Assembly (NCBI GenBank): GCA_016124615.1
Contig: WGNF01000008.1
Location: 186,001-250,000 of the forward strand
DNA length: 64,000 nt
Reading direction: 5' to 3'
From: Paracoccaceae bacterium
GTDB taxonomy: Bacteria > Pseudomonadota > Alphaproteobacteria > Rhodobacterales > Rhodobacteraceae
Part shown: piece after piece, positions 1-8,385 of the stretch
Position numbering within the stretch: position 1 is the stretch's first letter
How the letters are laid out: every line of letters begins with the position of its first letter
The notes under the pieces: generated by a model
Databases searched by the model: none
The model's input: only the letters and a program-made list of their open reading frames with translations
What the model was told of the DNA's origin: nothing
Program-made: the position numbers and the translations under genes

Positions 1-263
<263 letters not shown>

Positions 264-350
264 GCCGGGGCCGGACTACGACAAACGTCGGAGTTAACCG
301 CCAGACTGGCAAAAATAGTTGACCACATTCACCAGTTCGTGGCACCAAAT

Positions 351-373
351 GGGTGCGGCGCCTTGCCGCACCC
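351..373 (+). terminator. GC-rich hairpin between the dehydrogenase fragment and the MFS gene
   Basis: A perfect 9-bp inverted repeat, GGGTGCGGC and GCCGCACCC, flanks a 5-base loop. No T-run follows, so it could be a Rho-dependent terminator stem or a leader structure of the MFS transcript. The rest of 264-450 holds only the ribosome binding site for the next gene. Confidence 0.4.
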
Positions 374-450
374 GGCTTCAGGCGTCCGACAAACCCCGGG
401 GGAGCGGGGCGGCTACCTGTCGTCGGTCAAGACCAACGGGAGGGAACAAT

Positions 451-2082
451 ATGACAACTGCTGCCACCGCTGGCGGTGCGGGTTTCCTGGACAGGGAAAA
501 CACCATCGCCTCATCCGGCTACAACCGATGGCTGGTCGTTCCGGCTGCGCTGTGCATCCATCTGTGCATCGGGATGGCCTATGGCTTCTCGGTGTTCTGG
601 CTGCCGATGACCAAACTGATCGCAACGCCCGATGCCTCCTGCACCGGGCTGGGCTTCATCGCCATGCTGACCACCACGAAATGCAACTGGGATGTGCCCT
701 CGGAGACCCATATCTTCGAGACCTTCATCGCGCTTCTGGGCATCTCGGCTGCAATCTGGGGTGGCTGGCTGGAACGGGTCGGGCCGCGCAAGGCGGGCTT
801 CATCGCGGCGATCTGCTGGGGCGGCGGCATGGCCATCGGCGGGCTGGGCGTGTCGATGCACCAGCTTTGGCTGGTCTACCTTGGCACCGGCGTGATCGGT
901 GGCGTCGGTCAGGGGCTGGGCTACATCACCCCGGTCTCGACGCTGATCAAATGGTTCCCCGACCGGCGCGGCATGGCGACCGGCTTTGCCATCATGGGCT
1001 ATGGCGGCGGCGCGATGGTTGGCGCCCCGCTGGCGGTCTGGCTGATGAAGATCAACGCGCATGACGGCATTCAGGGCGTGTCGCAGACCATGATCATCAT
1101 GGGGGCGATCTACTTCGTCGTCATGTCGATCGGCGCCTTCAGCTTCCGCGTCGCCCCGGTCGGCTGGCTACCCGAGGGCTGGACCCAGGCGCAGGCCGAC
1201 AAGGCCAATGCGATGATCACCAGCCGCCACGTGCATCTGGAACGCGTGATCCACACCCCGCAGTTCTGGCTGATCTGGCTGGTCCTGTGCCTGAACGTGA
1301 CCGCCGGGATCGGCGTGATCGCAATGGCCAGCCCGATGTTGCAGGACGTGTTCGGCGCGCACCTGCTGGGCAACGCGGGCGCGAGCATGAGCCCGGATGC
1401 GCAGAAGGCCGCCATCGTCGCGGCGGCGGCGGGACTGGTCGGCCTGATCAGCCTGTTCAACAGCCTTGGCCGCCTGTTCTGGGCCTCGCTGTCGGACAAG
1501 ATCGGCCGCAAGATGACCTATGTCATCTTCTTCGTGCTGGGGATGGCGCTTTACGTCCTGCTGCCGACCTGGGGCCACATGCAGATCCCGGGCCTCTTCG
1601 TGCTGTCGGTCTGCATCATCCTGACGATGTATGGTGGCGGCTTCTCGACCGTGCCGGCCTACCTTGCCGACATCTTCGGCACCCAGATGGTGGGCGCCAT
1701 CCACGGGCGGCTGATCACCGCCTGGTCGGTGGCGGGCATCGCCGGGCCGATGATCATCGCGGGCGTGCGGCAGTACCAGCTTGACCACGGCGTGGCCAAG
1801 AACCTGGTCTATGACCGCACGCTCTACATCATGGCGGGGCTGCTGCTGGTCGGGTTGATCTGCAACCTGCTGGTCAAGCCGGTGCACGACAAGCACTTCA
1901 TGGACGATGACGAACTGGCGCAGGAACGCGCGCTGCAACACGACAAGACGGCGGGCGCCGCGGCCCGCACCGCCGCGCGCGGCGAGTTTGGCGTGCTCGG
2001 CTTCGTGTTCTGGGCGGCGGTCGGCGTGCCGTTCCTGATCGGCGTCTGGATTGCGCTGGCCAAGGGCCTCGTGCTGTTCTGA
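451..2082 (+). CDS. OFA-family MFS transporter (oxalate/formate antiporter-like)
   Basis: A 543-residue inner-membrane carrier. The ATG at 451 is chosen because GGGAGGG sits just upstream; an in-frame start at 319 would add an unconvincing tail. The protein begins with a first helix around residues 20-42 and carries the MFS loop signature near WFPDRRGMATG between helices 4 and 5, typical of the oxalate:formate antiporter family. It has at least twelve hydrophobic segments. An extended periplasmic loop after helix 1 carries two cysteines, and an extra hydrophobic segment lies at the very C-terminus (about residues 512-540) after a charged linker, as in many proteobacterial OFA proteins. It probably moves a small organic acid. 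The downstream gene is separated by a hairpin. Confidence 0.85.
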   Translation: MTTAATAGGAGFLDRENTIASSGYNRWLVVPAALCIHLCIGMAYGFSVFWLPMTKLIATPDASCTGLGFIAMLTTTKCNWDVPSETHIFETFIALLGISAAIWGGWLERVGPRKAGFIAAICWGGGMAIGGLGVSMHQLWLVYLGTGVIGGVGQGLGYITPVSTLIKWFPDRRGMATGFAIMGYGGGAMVGAPLAVWLMKINAHDGIQGVSQTMIIMGAIYFVVMSIGAFSFRVAPVGWLPEGWTQAQADKANAMITSRHVHLERVIHTPQFWLIWLVLCLNVTAGIGVIAMASPMLQDVFGAHLLGNAGASMSPDAQKAAIVAAAAGLVGLISLFNSLGRLFWASLSDKIGRKMTYVIFFVLGMALYVLLPTWGHMQIPGLFVLSVCIILTMYGGGFSTVPAYLADIFGTQMVGAIHGRLITAWSVAGIAGPMIIAGVRQYQLDHGVAKNLVYDRTLYIMAGLLLVGLICNLLVKPVHDKHFMDDDELAQERALQHDKTAGAAARTAARGEFGVLGFVFWAAVGVPFLIGVWIALAKGLVLF

Positions 2083-2103
2083 GCCTGCAGCTGAGCTGAC
2101 ATC

Positions 2104-2131
2104 GCGCCGGGCGGGACCCCCTGCCCGGCGC
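2104..2131 (+). terminator. Hairpin downstream of the MFS gene
   Basis: GCGCCGGGC and GCCCGGCGC form a perfect 9-bp stem around a 10-base loop, 21 bases after the MFS stop codon. There is no clear T-tract, so intrinsic termination would be weak. Confidence 0.5.
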
Positions 2132-2234
2132 AATCCGTTCCGCGGGCCTGATCGCGGCGCGGCGTGGTTGAAACCGTTGCCAGCCGCCGCCAATCCGGCC
2201 TATCACTGAAGCGTGAGGCAAAAGGGTGGGCGCG

Positions 2235-2888
2235 ATGGAAGACGTTGACGTCAAGGCGATCCGTAACGACACGGTCTACCCCAAGCTCTTCGGGCGCGGA
2301 CGGCGCGGGCCGTTTCCGCTGTCGGCGGCAGTCTTTCTCGAACGCTTCGGCGAGGTTGACATTGACCCGACCTGGCTGACCTTCGGGGTCTATGAATACG
2401 CCCCCGCAGCGGGTCGGCCGTTCTGGCTTTACGTCACCACCGGAAACTCCGACCCGTGGGAGGCCACGCCCGAGGATGATCAGGGCCCCGGCCTGTCCGG
2501 CGCGGGGGTGGAGTTCCTGTTTGCCACCAAGACCCCCGGCGACTGGGCCATTGCCCATCTGGCCAGCATGCTGGCCTTCGACATCCTGCTGTCGGCGGGC
2601 CGGTTCGAGGGCAAGGAGCCGCTGCAACCGGGCAACGTGCTGCCGCTGAAATCGCCGATCGAGGGCGGCACCACCGGCCTGATCCGCAACTGCGTCGTCA
2701 GCATCCCCAAGACCCTGCCGGAGGGGTTCGAACTGCCCTCGGGTTCGGTGCAGTTCCTGACCTTCACCGGCATCACCGACGCCGAGGCCGGGTTCCTGCT
2801 GGAACAGGGCGCGCAGGCGCTGATCGACCGGCTGACCGCCAAGGGCGGCTTTCCCGTCACCGACCCCAAGCGCGCCTCGACCGTCTGA
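2235..2888 (+). CDS. Suppressor of fused (SUFU) domain protein
   Basis: A cytoplasmic protein of 217 residues with no signal peptide or membrane segment. The central part (FGVYEYAPAAGRPFWLYVTT, then NSDPWE) matches the bacterial SUFU fold, followed by the LLSAGRFEGKEPLQPGNVLPL and LTFTGITDAEAGFLLEQG segments typical of the domain. Bacterial SUFU proteins have been proposed in comparative-genomics work to act as immunity proteins in polymorphic toxin systems; no toxin lies directly beside this copy. The start is ambiguous: GTG at 2226 is in frame, but ATG at 2235 has GGTGGG at a good distance. The gene stands alone between two unrelated metabolic genes, about 1 kb from the T6SS island. Confidence 0.75.
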   Translation: MEDVDVKAIRNDTVYPKLFGRGRRGPFPLSAAVFLERFGEVDIDPTWLTFGVYEYAPAAGRPFWLYVTTGNSDPWEATPEDDQGPGLSGAGVEFLFATKTPGDWAIAHLASMLAFDILLSAGRFEGKEPLQPGNVLPLKSPIEGGTTGLIRNCVVSIPKTLPEGFELPSGSVQFLTFTGITDAEAGFLLEQGAQALIDRLTAKGGFPVTDPKRASTV

Positions 2889-2952
2889 CCGCGGCTTGCC
2901 TTTCTGCGCCGGTCGGCGATGATGCCGCCCGAGGCATGAAGGGAGAGACGCG

Positions 2953-3936
2953 ATGCACATCCTGATCATCGGCGCGGCAGGCATGATCGGCCGCAAGCTG
3001 ACGGCGGCACTGTTGGCCGACGCGGGCGTGGGCGGGCATGGCATCACCCGGATGACGCTGGCCGATGTGGCCGAACCGGCGCTGCCCGCCACCACGATCC
3101 CGGTCAGCACGCGCGCGGCCGACCTTGCCGCCCCCGGCGCGGCGGCCAAGCTGGTGGCGGGCCGTCCCGATCTGATCTTCCACCTTGCCGCCATCGTCTC
3201 GGGCGAGGCCGAGGCCGATTTCGACAAGGGCTACCGCATCAACCTTGGCGGCACGCAGGCGCTGCTGGAGGCGATCCGGGCCGAAGCCGCCCAAGAGCCC
3301 TACTGCCCACGGCTGATCTTCACCTCGTCCATCGCGGTCTTCGGCGCCCCCTTCCCGGCGGTGATCGGGGATGACTTCCTGACCGCGCCGCTGACCAGCT
3401 ACGGCACCCAGAAGGCAATCGGCGAGTTGCTGCTGAACGACTACAGCCGCCGCGGCTTTGTCGATGGCGTGGGCATCCGTCTGCCCACCGTGGTGATCCG
3501 GCCGGGCGCGCCGAACCGCGCCGCCTCGGGCTTCTTCTCGGGCATCCTGCGCGAACCGCTGGCGGGGATGGAGGCCGTGCTGCCGGTCTCGCGCGACACC
3601 CGGCACTGGTTCTGTTCGCCCGCCGCGGCGGTGGGGTTCCTGACCCATGCCGCGGCGATGGACACCGCCGCCCTTGGCGCCCGCCGGTCGCTGTCGGTGC
3701 CGGGGCTGTCGGCGACGGTGGCTGAAGAGATTGCGGCGCTGGAACGGGTGGCGGGGACGAAAGCCGTGCAACTGATCCGCGAAGAGCCGGATGAGGTCAT
3801 TGCCCGCATCATTGCCGGTTGGCCGCAGACCTTCAGCGCCACCCGCGCGCTGGCACTGGGCTTTCGCGCCGATGCGAGCTTCGACGCGATCATCCGGCAG
3901 CATATCGAGGTGGAACTGGGTGGCCGCATCGGCTGA
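2953..3936 (+). CDS. denD: NAD-dependent epimerase/dehydratase-family protein, D-erythronate dehydrogenase-like
   Basis: An extended-SDR enzyme of 327 residues. The nucleotide-binding GxxGxxG is GAAGMIG at residues 8-14; the active-site Tyr and Lys lie in YGTQKAIGELL near residue 152, after the TSSIAVFG strand. The RLPTVVIRPGAPNRAAS segment and the overall layout match DenD, which oxidises D-erythronate to 2-oxo-tetronate in the four-carbon acid sugar pathway. The usual partners (otnK kinase, otnC decarboxylase, otnI isomerase) are not in this window, so the pathway assignment is inference from sequence alone. AAGGGAGAGACGCG precedes the ATG. The gene converges on the T6SS-edge gene at 3956. 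Confidence 0.78.
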   Translation: MHILIIGAAGMIGRKLTAALLADAGVGGHGITRMTLADVAEPALPATTIPVSTRAADLAAPGAAAKLVAGRPDLIFHLAAIVSGEAEADFDKGYRINLGGTQALLEAIRAEAAQEPYCPRLIFTSSIAVFGAPFPAVIGDDFLTAPLTSYGTQKAIGELLLNDYSRRGFVDGVGIRLPTVVIRPGAPNRAASGFFSGILREPLAGMEAVLPVSRDTRHWFCSPAAAVGFLTHAAAMDTAALGARRSLSVPGLSATVAEEIAALERVAGTKAVQLIREEPDEVIARIIAGWPQTFSATRALALGFRADASFDAIIRQHIEVELGGRIG

Positions 3937-3939
3937 GGC

Positions 3940-3957
3940 GACGGCGGCCCGGCCGTC
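3940..3957. terminator. Hairpin between convergent genes
   Basis: GACGGC and GCCGTC around a 6-base GC loop lie between the stop of the SDR gene and the stop of the convergent secreted-protein gene, overlapping the latter's stop codon. It could serve both directions; there is no T-tract. Confidence 0.35.
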
Positions 3958-4381
3958 AGGCGCCGAAGGGCAGCTTGGGCACTTTGCTGGACGGCGTGAT
4001 GCTGGACGCGGTGCAGCCCGACACCGCAGCACCGCCCGCCGTGCATTGCAGCACGTCGTTCAGCAACAGGCGCGAGACCTTGTTGCAGGCGGTATTGGGC
4101 AAGTCGAACTCGACCACCTTGGTCTTGTCCTTGGGCATGGCGCCGAAATCGAGGATCAGGCGCTGGCTGGCAATTCCCGCCGCGTCAAACACCACGACAT
4201 CCAGCGACAGCTTGTCGAAATCCTGCCCGGCGCCGTTGGTGGCGACATAGGTCAACCGACAGGCGCCATTCACATCGCCCGCCTTGTTGAGTTCAAGGCC
4301 GATCCCGGCCGTTTCAGCGACACTGACCAACGGAAGGCATGCAAAGGCGCCAGCCAACAGGGAAACGGTAAATCTGTTCAT
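3956..4381 (-). CDS. Small secreted protein of unknown function at the T6SS edge
   Basis: A 141-residue protein with a clear signal peptide (MNRFTVSLLAGAFACLPLVS, predicted cleavage after VAE or nearby). The mature part is about 120 residues with four cysteines (in GACRL, NTACNK, LQCTAG and SGCTASS) and alternating beta-rich segments, so a small disulfide-bonded periplasmic domain is likely. I do not recognise a named family. The ATG at 4381 is preferred over a TTG four codons upstream. It lies downstream of, and on the same strand as, the other small secreted gene, but an intrinsic terminator (4406-4440) separates them. Its position beside ppkA and PAAR suggests a T6SS accessory role; that is inference. 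Confidence 0.6.
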   Translation of the reverse strand: MNRFTVSLLAGAFACLPLVSVAETAGIGLELNKAGDVNGACRLTYVATNGAGQDFDKLSLDVVVFDAAGIASQRLILDFGAMPKDKTKVVEFDLPNTACNKVSRLLLNDVLQCTAGGAAVSGCTASSITPSSKVPKLPFGA

Positions 4382-4405
4382 CGTCCCTGCCAATCGAGCC
4401 TTCTG

Positions 4406-4440
4406 AAAAAACCGGGCGGGCCAGCCCCCGGCCCGTCCCG
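4406..4440 (-). terminator. Rho-independent terminator for the small secreted gene
   Basis: On the minus strand, a GC-rich stem (GGGACGGGCC pairing with GGCCCGCCC, one bulged A) with a short G-rich loop is followed by GGTTTTTTC. The stem plus T-run is a textbook intrinsic terminator 25 bases after the stop of the 4465-4668 gene. Confidence 0.75.
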
Positions 4441-4464
4441 TTTATCCGGTGCCGAGACGTCTGA

Positions 4465-4668
4465 CTAGTGCAGGACGCCAAAGCTCCACAGCCGCACGAC
4501 CTTGATCTTGCGTTTGGTCGTATCGTTCGACTGCTGTGCTTGCTGCTGTGCCAGCTGTTCCGCCGTCACAACATGCCAACCGCTGGGCTGACCATCCGTG
4601 CTGTCGGCCCAGGCCGGAATCGCGACGGAAGCCATAAGCAGCGCGGCAATCAAAGAAGATTTCATCAT
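4465..4668 (-). CDS. Very small secreted protein of unknown function
   Basis: A 67-residue protein of which about 20 residues are a signal peptide (MMKSSLIAALLMASVAIPAWA, cleaved after AWA). The mature peptide is only about 46 residues: a short N-terminal part, a glutamine-rich stretch (AEQLAQQQAQQ) and a basic end with RKIKVVRLWSFG. The ATG at 4668 is chosen because AAAGGTGAG lies just upstream. No family is recognised. A terminator follows, so it forms a single-gene unit divergent from the PAAR gene; the 161 bases between them must carry promoters for both. Confidence 0.55.
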   Translation of the reverse strand: MMKSSLIAALLMASVAIPAWADSTDGQPSGWHVVTAEQLAQQQAQQSNDTTKRKIKVVRLWSFGVLH

Positions 4669-4741
4669 ACTCTCACCTTTCATTGCCCCCGATAGAAGGA
4701 TTTACACCTTTTTCGCGACGCGGGAAAGCATGTTGACACCG

Positions 4742-4776
4742 ACCGGCTGACAACCGCCGGTTATCCGTTGCCGGAT
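4742..4776. promoter_or_regulatory. Two short inverted repeats upstream of the PAAR gene
   Basis: The gap between the small secreted gene and PAAR carries ACCGGC-N8-GCCGGT (4742-4761) directly followed by ATCCG-N4-CGGAT (4763-4776), just after a TTGACA hexamer at 4732. They may be an operator or a -35 region, but no convincing -10 box is seen. Confidence 0.3.
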
Positions 4777-4829
4777 CGCATCACTTCGGACATACTGACC
4801 GGATGACATGTGCCGCGAGGATTTGACCG

Positions 4830-5126
4830 ATGCCGCCTGCCGCCCGGATCACCGACATGCATGTTTGTCCGATGGTCACGCCGGGCGTACCCCCCATTCC
4901 GCATGTCGGCGGGCCGATCGTCAGCGGCTTTGTCACCGTCCTCATCGGCTCCATGCCCGCCGCGCGCATGGGCGATATCTGCGTTTGCGTCGGCCCGCCG
5001 GACAGCATCATGAAGGGCTCTGCCACCGTCTACATCGGAAACATGATGGCCGCGCGCATTGGCGATCCGACGGTGCATGGCGGCAGCATCACGCTGGGCT
5101 ACCCGACGGTGATGATCGGCGGCTGA
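4830..5126 (+). CDS. PAAR-domain T6SS spike-tip protein
   Basis: A minimal PAAR protein of 98 residues. PAAR proteins cap the VgrG trimer, sharpen the puncturing device and can carry effectors. The domain fills the whole chain: PAARITDMHVCPM at the start, then repeated ARxGD turns (AARMGDICVC and AARIGDPTVHGG), with His and Cys residues in the places that bind the single metal ion at the tip. There is no N- or C-terminal extension, so it carries no fused effector. A GAGG lies 9 bases upstream of the ATG. It is transcribed convergently toward ppkA (stops 5 bases apart), far from vgrG at 24401. Confidence 0.9.
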   Translation: MPPAARITDMHVCPMVTPGVPPIPHVGGPIVSGFVTVLIGSMPAARMGDICVCVGPPDSIMKGSATVYIGNMMAARIGDPTVHGGSITLGYPTVMIGG

Positions 5127-5131
5127 GCGGC

Positions 5132-7513
5132 TCAGGGAAAGCTGAACTGCGCATAGCCCAGGGCGACCGCGCTTCCCGGACCGCGCGCCGACACTTGCTG
5201 CTTCAGGATCGGCACCAGTTCCTGCGCGGTCTGCGCCCGCGCCGAGGTCAGTTTTGACCCGTCGAACGCGCTGGGGGCTGCGGCGGCAAGGAACAGCAGC
5301 GGCACCATGCGGGTCTGGGTGCCGATCACGGGCACCGCGAGGCTGGTCGAGAAGGTGGCGCTGCCGTCGCCCTTGCGCACAAGCTGCGGCGTCAGGTCAT
5401 AGGCGATCCCGTTGCCGTCGATCATCAGAAGCACCACCGATTGCCCGGCCGCCGCATGCAGCGTGCCGCGGATCTTGTCGCTCGACTTGATGACGTCGCT
5501 GTCAAGCGTGATCTTCAGCGTCCGCGGATCGGGCGCGGTGGCGCCAAGCCCCGAGGCCAGTTGCAAGGCCGGGCACTGCGCCGGCGTCACCATATGCGCC
5601 GTCAGGTCGGGGGCCTTGCCCTCGACCTGCGTCAGCGAGCGTTGCAGCACCGCGACCAGCGAGACCTTGCTGGCGAAGGCGGTCACCGCACCGGCAGTAT
5701 TCGCCGCTTCGGCATAGGCACAGGAATCGGTGCCGAAGATGTTCAGCACGTTTTGCAGCGGGCTTGGCGGCACCGGCGCCGGTTTCGGCGCGGGCGTCGG
5801 CTCGACAGGCTTCACCACCGGCGTCGGCTCGACCGGTTTCGGGGTGGGCGTGGGGGTGGGGGTGGGCGTCGGTTTTGGTTGCGGCGTCGGCTGAGGCGTC
5901 GGCGTGGGGGTCGGTTTTGGCGTCGGGGTCGGGGTCGGAGTCGGCTCGACCGGCGGAACGTTGGCGAGCTTCGGGCCCGTCGGCGTGCCACCGCCATGCG
6001 GGATCAGCCCGCCGAACCACGCCCCGGCCCCGATGCCCCCCAGCACCACAACCGCCACCGCCGCCATCAGCCCGCCACGGCCCCCGCTTTTCGCGGGCGC
6101 CGGTGCGGGCGTCGGCTGATAGGCGGGCGCGGGGGTCGGCGCGGCAGAGGTCGGCGGCGGGCCGAACGGGCTGTCGGTCTCCTGTCGTGCGGGGCGCGGC
6201 GGTGCCGACTGCACCGGCGGCGGAGCAGAGACGGGCGCCTCAGCCTCCGGCGGCGGGGCCGAGGGCATGAAAACCGTGGTCGCGGGGGCCTGCTGGCGCT
6301 GCGAGGGCGGCGGCGGCGCCCAGGCCGGGGGCGGCACCGACCCGGCGGGTGGCAAGGGCTCGATCGCGGTCGGCATCGGGCGCGGTGCCGACGCCGGACG
6401 TTCAGCCACCGGCGGCGGCGAGACGGGTTGCACCGGCGGCTCGGGCGGGGTCGACAGCATCGTGGGCGCTGCGGGCCCCGGCATCGCCCGCGGTTCGGCG
6501 GACGGCTGCCAGGCGGGGGGCTGCGACTGCGGCGGTGCGGACTGTGGCGCCAGTGACTGGGGCGGTTGCGACTGCGGCGGTTGCGATAACGGCGGCTGCG
6601 ACCGGGGCGGCACCGAATAGCCGCTCGGCGGCTGCGTGTTGCCACCGCCATAGCCAGGGATCAGCGTCAGAACCTCGGCCATGCTCTCGGGCCGGTCCTT
6701 GGGATCGGGCTGCAACAGCCGCTCCAGCAACGGGTGCATCGCCGGGTCGATGTCGGACAGGTCGGGCACCTTGTTGCGGGCTTCCAGTGCCTCGTAGAAA
6801 TCGTCGCCCATGTCGATCGGCTCGCCGCGACAGGCGGCGGCGGCCAGCAGGCCAAGGCTGTAGATATCCGATCGGGCGGTGACGTCGCGGCCGTACTTGC
6901 CCAGCTGCTCGGGCGCGACATAGCCGAACTTGCCGGCGAAATCGCCGCCGATCAGCGTGCCCTTCTTGCCGATGGTCGCGGCCTTGGCGATACCGAAGTC
7001 GATGATCTTGGAATGCTCGACCAGCCCGTCCTGCAGAATGACGTTGTCGGGCGACAGGTCGCGGTGGACCACGCCCAGCTTGTGCGCGGCCCCCAGCCCT
7101 GACGCGACCCGCGCCAGCATGGTGCAGACCTGATCGGTCGGCATCGGGCCACGGTGCATGTGGTCGGCCAGCGACTCGCCGTCCACGAATTCCATCACCA
7201 GGCAGGGCCGCTGGATACCGGGATCGACGGTGAAAATCTGGTAGCGGACGATCGCCTCATGGCTGAGGCGGTTGAGGATCGTCGCCTCCTTCTGGAACAG
7301 CGAGAGGATCTTGGGGTCATGCGCCAGCGCGGGCAGCACGATCTTGATCGCCACCGGCTCGGCGGTGTGGATGTTGCGGCCGCGATAGACCTCGCCCATG
7401 CCGCCGGTGTTCAGGTGCTTTTCGATCTCATAGGTGCCGATGATCTGCGTTCCCGCGGGAAGCATGGCATTCGGCATGTAGCCAGGAGGTGTATCGGACG
7501 GCATTTCTGTCAT
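5132..7513 (-). CDS. ppkA: T6SS serine/threonine protein kinase PpkA
   Basis: A single-pass membrane kinase of 793 residues. Residues ~25-290 are a Hanks-type kinase: glycine loop GGMGEV (38-42 region), ATP-anchoring K57 in VAIKIV, catalytic loop HRDLSPDN at 150-157, DFG at 172-174, APE at 200-202. The usual Lys of the HRDLKPxN motif is Ser, a variant seen in some active bacterial kinases. A Pro/Gln-rich linker (295-470) leads to one membrane helix (481-503), a proline-threonine stalk (522-584) and a ~210-residue periplasmic domain. In Pseudomonas and Agrobacterium, PpkA phosphorylates T6SS parts that FHA proteins then read. It overlaps the phosphatase gene by ATGA, so the two opposing activities are co-translated. 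Confidence 0.9.
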   Translation of the reverse strand: MTEMPSDTPPGYMPNAMLPAGTQIIGTYEIEKHLNTGGMGEVYRGRNIHTAEPVAIKIVLPALAHDPKILSLFQKEATILNRLSHEAIVRYQIFTVDPGIQRPCLVMEFVDGESLADHMHRGPMPTDQVCTMLARVASGLGAAHKLGVVHRDLSPDNVILQDGLVEHSKIIDFGIAKAATIGKKGTLIGGDFAGKFGYVAPEQLGKYGRDVTARSDIYSLGLLAAAACRGEPIDMGDDFYEALEARNKVPDLSDIDPAMHPLLERLLQPDPKDRPESMAEVLTLIPGYGGGNTQPPSGYSVPPRSQPPLSQPPQSQPPQSLAPQSAPPQSQPPAWQPSAEPRAMPGPAAPTMLSTPPEPPVQPVSPPPVAERPASAPRPMPTAIEPLPPAGSVPPPAWAPPPPSQRQQAPATTVFMPSAPPPEAEAPVSAPPPVQSAPPRPARQETDSPFGPPPTSAAPTPAPAYQPTPAPAPAKSGGRGGLMAAVAVVVLGGIGAGAWFGGLIPHGGGTPTGPKLANVPPVEPTPTPTPTPKPTPTPTPQPTPQPKPTPTPTPTPTPKPVEPTPVVKPVEPTPAPKPAPVPPSPLQNVLNIFGTDSCAYAEAANTAGAVTAFASKVSLVAVLQRSLTQVEGKAPDLTAHMVTPAQCPALQLASGLGATAPDPRTLKITLDSDVIKSSDKIRGTLHAAAGQSVVLLMIDGNGIAYDLTPQLVRKGDGSATFSTSLAVPVIGTQTRMVPLLFLAAAAPSAFDGSKLTSARAQTAQELVPILKQQVSARGPGSAVALGYAQFSFP
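5762..5950 (-). repeat. Pro-Thr (PTPTPKP) low-complexity repeat within ppkA
   Basis: Coding repeat for residues ~522-584 of PpkA, a run of PT, KP and VEPTP units. It should form an extended polyproline-like stalk lifting the periplasmic domain away from the membrane. The underlying DNA is a simple GGGGTCGG-like tandem array, so repeat number may vary between strains. Confidence 0.8.
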
Positions 7514-8289
7514 GACCAGACGTCTGCGGCGTCAGGCGCGGCCGCGCTTGAAGACCCGACCACCAGCGTCTTCACCGCGCAGCGCATCACCACCACGGTG
7601 ACGTTGTCGTTCGCGCCACGTTCCAGCGTCAGTTCGACCAGACGGTCGCAGGCGGCCTGCGGCGAATGGGTCATCAGGATCTCGCGGATTTCGGCATCGT
7701 CGACATGGCCGGTCAGCCCGTCCGAGCACAGCAGGAACTGGTCGCCGTCTTTCAGCTGCCCGGAAACGACGTCATAGTTCAGCTGCGGCGCCACTCCGAC
7801 GGCGCGGGTGATGACGTTCTTGCGCGGCCAGTTCTCGGCCTCTTCGGCGGTGATCACGCCACGATCCAGCAGTTCCAGCGCCTCGGTATGGTCGCGGCTG
7901 ATCTGGCGCAGCGTGCCGTCGCGCAGCCGGTAGGCGCGGCTGTCGCCCGACCAGATGCAGGCGAAATCGCGATCGAACACCAGAATGCCGACGACGGTGG
8001 ATCCGATGATTGCGCCGCCGCGTTCGCGCGACAGGCCCTGTATGTGATCGTTCGCGCGGGCAAGGCGGTCGAGGAACCGGGCCTGCAGATCGGGCGCCGA
8101 GGCCGCGACGCCGACCGAGGCGAGATGATCGACGATGCTGCCCGATGCGACCTCGCCGCCCTGATGCCCGCCCATGCCGTCGGCCACCACCCAGAGACCC
8201 GCACGCGGGTCGGTGAGGAAGCGATCCTCGTTGTGGTCGCGCACACAGCCCTGATGGGTCAGCGCGCCGGTTTGAAAGCGAAAATACAT
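7510..8289 (-). CDS. pppA: PP2C-type serine/threonine phosphatase PppA
   Basis: A 259-residue PPM/PP2C phosphatase that would reverse PpkA phosphorylation of T6SS components. The metal-binding motifs are all present: RDHNED near residue 17, VVADGMGGHQGG near 35-46, WSGDSRAY near 108, LLCSDGLTGHV near 184 and the final GANDNVTVVV. The ATG at 8289 is chosen because MYFRFQTGALTHQG matches the family N-terminus; an upstream TTG at 8382 would add 31 unlike residues. The chain ends with a ~20-residue Ser/Ala tail. It is followed by ppkA in an ATGA overlap and preceded by tagF. Confidence 0.92.
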   Translation of the reverse strand: MYFRFQTGALTHQGCVRDHNEDRFLTDPRAGLWVVADGMGGHQGGEVASGSIVDHLASVGVAASAPDLQARFLDRLARANDHIQGLSRERGGAIIGSTVVGILVFDRDFACIWSGDSRAYRLRDGTLRQISRDHTEALELLDRGVITAEEAENWPRKNVITRAVGVAPQLNYDVVSGQLKDGDQFLLCSDGLTGHVDDAEIREILMTHSPQAACDRLVELTLERGANDNVTVVVMRCAVKTLVVGSSSAAAPDAADVWS

Positions 8290-8385
8290 ATCGAGCTTTT
8301 CTCTATCACCCGCCGTGACCGGGGCGGCATCGGGAACAAAAGACGCCCGGCAACGATAGGCGTAATGTCTGCCGCTTGCCAAGCC

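Noticed and set aside
5762..5950. The PT-repeat in ppkA as evidence of a frameshift or assembly error
   Set aside because: The frame stays open through the repeat, and a proline-rich stalk after the membrane helix is common in bacterial Ser/Thr kinases.
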